The notes under the pieces: generated by a model
Told to the model about the DNA's origin: nothing
Seen by the model: only the letters and a program-made list of their open reading frames with translations
The model's database searches: none
Shown: one piece after another, positions 61,669 to 64,000 of the stretch
Numbering within the stretch: position 1 is the first letter of the stretch
How the letters are laid out: each line of letters opens with the position of its first letter
Assembly: GCF_004118265.1 (NCBI RefSeq)
Contig: NZ_SDHW01000001.1
Span: forward strand, 1,798,001-1,862,000
DNA from: Lacibacter luteus
GTDB taxonomy: Bacteria > Bacteroidota > Bacteroidia > Chitinophagales > Chitinophagaceae
Direction of reading: 5' to 3'
DNA length: 64,000 bases
Program-made: the position numbers and the translations under genes

Positions 61669-63036
61669 TCACTTCATCTCCCTTATCTTAATACTCTTAA
61701 ACCAAACTTCATTACCATGATCCTGCAACAAAATATGTCCCTTTGCAGCTTCGCCAAAGTTGGGCCATACTTTGTATTTGCTGATGGCAACCAGGTCACG
61801 GAAAGCCTGCGAACCACGATCGTATTCCAATACTTTAATACCATTTAAGTAATGCTCTACATGATTGTTGGGATAAACAACAATGCGTGCTGTATTCCAG
61901 TTGCCGGGCTGGCGAATAAAACGAGTAGTCTTTTGTGCTTTGATGAGATCGTAAAGAGAAGCTAATGTGCGGTTACCATCACGACCCAATTTTGCATCGG
62001 GATGTAAAGTATCATCAAGCAATTGATATTCTAAACCAATAGCAGAACCACTGCTTTGTTCGTTAAGCGTTACAAAATATTTCAAACCACTGTTAGCGCC
62101 TTTGGTCAACATGAAATTAAACGAAAGCTCAAATGCACTATACTGATCTTTTGTAACAATATCACCGCCATTGGTTGATTCGCCACCTGTTGAGGGCAAC
62201 ACTTTCAAAATTCCATCTTTTACTTCCCATCCTTTTTCAGGGAAAATATTTTTATGTGCGCCCACCCATCCGTTGGTTGTTTTACCGTCAAACAATAATT
62301 TCCAGCCATTTTGCTTTTCGTAAGGAGTAAGAAAATTTGGCTGCAGATTGGCTACATAAATTCCTTTGGGGAAAGCTTTTGGTTGAATGCCTTTTGTTTG
62401 GATGCGGATGTTTCTCCAATACACTTTTACTCCCGCATGTTCAGGTTTGCCAATGGAGTGTACCTGCAAAGCAAGAATGCCTTCATTTGCAGTTAACGTA
62501 TCAACCACGTACGAAACGGCAACACCATCTAACCATGTCTTTACTGTATTGCCAATACACTCGATACGGATCTTGTGATAAACATCAGGTGAAAAGAATA
62601 ACTGTCCTTTCGGATTATACGATGCAGGATATAACCATTCTCGTCTTCCTTCATCATAAATGCCACCACTCCATTTACGGGAAGTAGGATCGAAATCGAA
62701 TTGGTAACCGTAAATACGTCCTTTGCCGTTGTTCGCTTTGGGATCGAAATTACTTTTAAACTGCACACCAGAATTGGTTGTTGTATCCGTCATCATCGAC
62801 TCCAGCTCCAATACAAAATCACCAGTGAATCTTTGCTCACTAACTAAAAAAGAATTGGGCGAGCCGGGAACTGTTGTTCCTACAATTTGTCCGTTCTCAA
62901 CTGCATATGGTGCAGAACCGGTCATTTGTTTCCATCCGTTGAGCGTTTTGCCATCAAATAATGTTTGCCAGTTACTGCTCTGCGAAAAAGCTGTAGCTGT
63001 AATAGCCACTAAAGCGATCGTTAAAAACTGTTTCAT
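61669..63036 (-). CDS. Secreted protein with two DUF1080 (3-keto-disaccharide hydrolase-type) domains
   Basis: 455 residues. Signal peptide MKQFLTIALVAITATAFSQ, then two PF06439-type domains: the first (about 22-210) opens with WQTLFDGKTLNGWKQMTG and has FVLELESMMTDTTTNSGVQFKS; the second (about 240-453) opens with WKLLFDGKTTNGWVGAHK and has FELSFNFMLTKGANSGLKYFV. Both show the LFDGKT..GW and NSG.....F signatures. The fold is a concanavalin-like sandwich; recent work links the family to hydrolysis of 3-keto glycosides, the products of Gfo/Idh/MocA oxidoreductases such as the one at 59538. Located in the periplasm or on the surface. Confidence 0.9.
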   Translation of the reverse strand: MKQFLTIALVAITATAFSQSSNWQTLFDGKTLNGWKQMTGSAPYAVENGQIVGTTVPGSPNSFLVSEQRFTGDFVLELESMMTDTTTNSGVQFKSNFDPKANNGKGRIYGYQFDFDPTSRKWSGGIYDEGRREWLYPASYNPKGQLFFSPDVYHKIRIECIGNTVKTWLDGVAVSYVVDTLTANEGILALQVHSIGKPEHAGVKVYWRNIRIQTKGIQPKAFPKGIYVANLQPNFLTPYEKQNGWKLLFDGKTTNGWVGAHKNIFPEKGWEVKDGILKVLPSTGGESTNGGDIVTKDQYSAFELSFNFMLTKGANSGLKYFVTLNEQSSGSAIGLEYQLLDDTLHPDAKLGRDGNRTLASLYDLIKAQKTTRFIRQPGNWNTARIVVYPNNHVEHYLNGIKVLEYDRGSQAFRDLVAISKYKVWPNFGEAAKGHILLQDHGNEVWFKSIKIREMK

Positions 63037-63171
63037 GTGATAATTTGTTAATTGTTTTAAGCCACATAGTATAACCATAAAAATTATCATCGCTGTAGCA
63101 ATAAATTTTATGGTTATTTCATAATTGTTTGCTGTGTATCGTAATTGAATGTTTAAAAGAAGAGGTCTAAG

Positions 63172-64000
63172 TTACGGATTCAACAGTTTTAAAAAGGCCG
63201 AACTTGCTGTATCTGCTATCCTTCCATTGGCATTCTTATAAACAAAATATGCAGCAAGATCCTTTCGTCTCTCTACAAATGCCAACGCCTGTTTCAGTCC
63301 CATTAACATTAATGCATTGTCATATGCATCAGCAGTCATTGCATCTTTTGCATAAACCGTTACGCTGATGAGTTCATTCTTTTGCGGATATCCTGTTTTA
63401 GGATTGATGATGTGTGTAATCTTTTGCCCCTTTGTTTCGTGGTAACGGCGATAGCTGCCCGAAGTTGTTATTGCACCTGCATCCATGCTTAGTATTTTTT
63501 GTAATGGATGTTCATCAAACGCACCCAATGCCGGCGATTCAATACCAATCTTCATTTGCTCATTTGTTGGTTGTTTTCTTCCTTTCACGCTTATTTCGCC
63601 GCCAATTTCAACAAGATAATTGCTGATATTTTTAGATTCAAGAAAAGCAGCCAGTACATCAACCGAATATCCCTGTGCAATACCATTAAGATCGATCTTT
63701 ACACAAGGCTTTTTCTTGTACAGGTAATTCCCTTTCAATTGCAGCCATTTACTGTTTACACAAGATTGTAAGGAACGTACTGTTGCTGAATCGGGAATTG
63801 TATTCATTTTCTTTACTGCAAAGCCCCAGGCTTCCACTAATGGAAATACAGTTGCATCAAACAATCCGTTTGTTTTTTTATAGGTTGAAATCGATGCTCT
63901 TACTACATGCAGTAAATGTTCATCGAGTAACAAACCCTTTGTTGAATTATTGAATTGATTGATGAGTGAGTTGGGTTGATACAACGAAAGCGATTGATCG
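63172..64000 (-). CDS. FAD:protein FMN transferase ApbE (truncated by window edge)
   Basis: 275 residues visible; the frame is open to the right edge (DQSLSLYQPNSLINQFN lies directly at the edge), so the N-terminus and signal peptide are missing. ApbE motifs are clear: TNGLFDATVFPLVEAWGF, CVKIDLNGIAQGYSVDVLA, YLVEIGGEISVKG, IINPKTGYPQ and the metal/FAD motif KDAMTADAYDNALMLMG. ApbE attaches FMN to Thr/Ser of periplasmic redox proteins such as NqrB/C and RnfG. The apparent start at 63984 is internal. No target gene is in the window. Confidence 0.93.
   Translation of the reverse strand, partial: DQSLSLYQPNSLINQFNNSTKGLLLDEHLLHVVRASISTYKKTNGLFDATVFPLVEAWGFAVKKMNTIPDSATVRSLQSCVNSKWLQLKGNYLYKKKPCVKIDLNGIAQGYSVDVLAAFLESKNISNYLVEIGGEISVKGRKQPTNEQMKIGIESPALGAFDEHPLQKILSMDAGAITTSGSYRRYHETKGQKITHIINPKTGYPQKNELISVTVYAKDAMTADAYDNALMLMGLKQALAFVERRKDLAAYFVYKNANGRIADTASSAFLKLLNP

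Noticed and set aside
1-64000. tRNA, rRNA, CRISPR arrays, insertion sequences, prophage or integron elements
   Set aside because: Intergenic regions were read for cloverleaf-like pieces, regular direct repeats with spacers and transposase motifs; none was convincing.

Overview
The window is a chromosomal segment from a Bacteroidota bacterium, most likely Chitinophagales/Chitinophagaceae (family-level placement is inference; no rRNA is present). The evidence is a complete sprA (type IX secretion translocon), a PorD-like protein, three or more proteins ending in T9SS-type C-terminal sorting domains, a futalosine-route menaquinone gene pair, a Bacteroidetes-type RNA polymerase omega, and promoters matching the Bacteroidetes consensus TTTG-N19-TAnnTTTG. 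Coding density is high, Shine-Dalgarno sequences are weak and genes are short-spaced. There is no rRNA, tRNA, CRISPR array, insertion sequence or prophage that I could recognise.

Layout. 1-9300: truncated gamma-glutamyltransferase, a T9SS-sorted surface protein, SET protein, MgtE, GatC, two orphan LolD/MacB-type ABC ATPases around a cobalamin adenosyltransferase, a DUF2795 protein, a VOC protein, FabI and a small acetyltransferase. 9400-18600: sprA and ruvA (one strand), then fabH divergently. 18700-25400: small metal-dependent DinB/DUF1569 proteins, GrpB, a trans-sulfuration PLP enzyme, a secreted class C serine hydrolase, a YitT transporter and a GNAT enzyme. 25400-31800: fabD, folE and two tandem PTPS/QueD paralogues, mqnB-mqnD, photolyase, a class IV aminotransferase. 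31870-36490: a signalling island with three NarL-type response regulators, one short histidine kinase, a multi-pass membrane protein and an unrecognised 121-residue protein around a 520-bp repeat-bearing regulatory region. 36490-41000: the coaBC-porD-DUF4296-unknown operon and the bamD-rpoZ operon. 41000-51500: an OmpA-like protein, polyprenyl synthase, recJ, a methyltransferase and a 1664-residue secreted multidomain nuclease-like protein. 51600-52900: rpsF-rpsR-rplI with a probable S6:S18 leader. 52900-64000: an L,D-transpeptidase split by an in-frame TGA, aldo/keto reductase, two glycosyltransferases, an MFS transporter, a Tat-exported Gfo/Idh/MocA oxidoreductase, a YcxB-like gene split by an in-frame TAG, a two-domain DUF1080 protein, and ApbE running off the right edge.

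The most unusual points are two genes each interrupted by a single in-frame stop (TGA and TAG) with otherwise intact coding on both sides, and the 31.9-36.5 kb signalling cluster, with its 18-bp palindrome, repeated ACTTATTCA element, and a promoter buried in a terminator. Everything here is read by eye; family assignments rest on motifs and overall pattern, not on searches.
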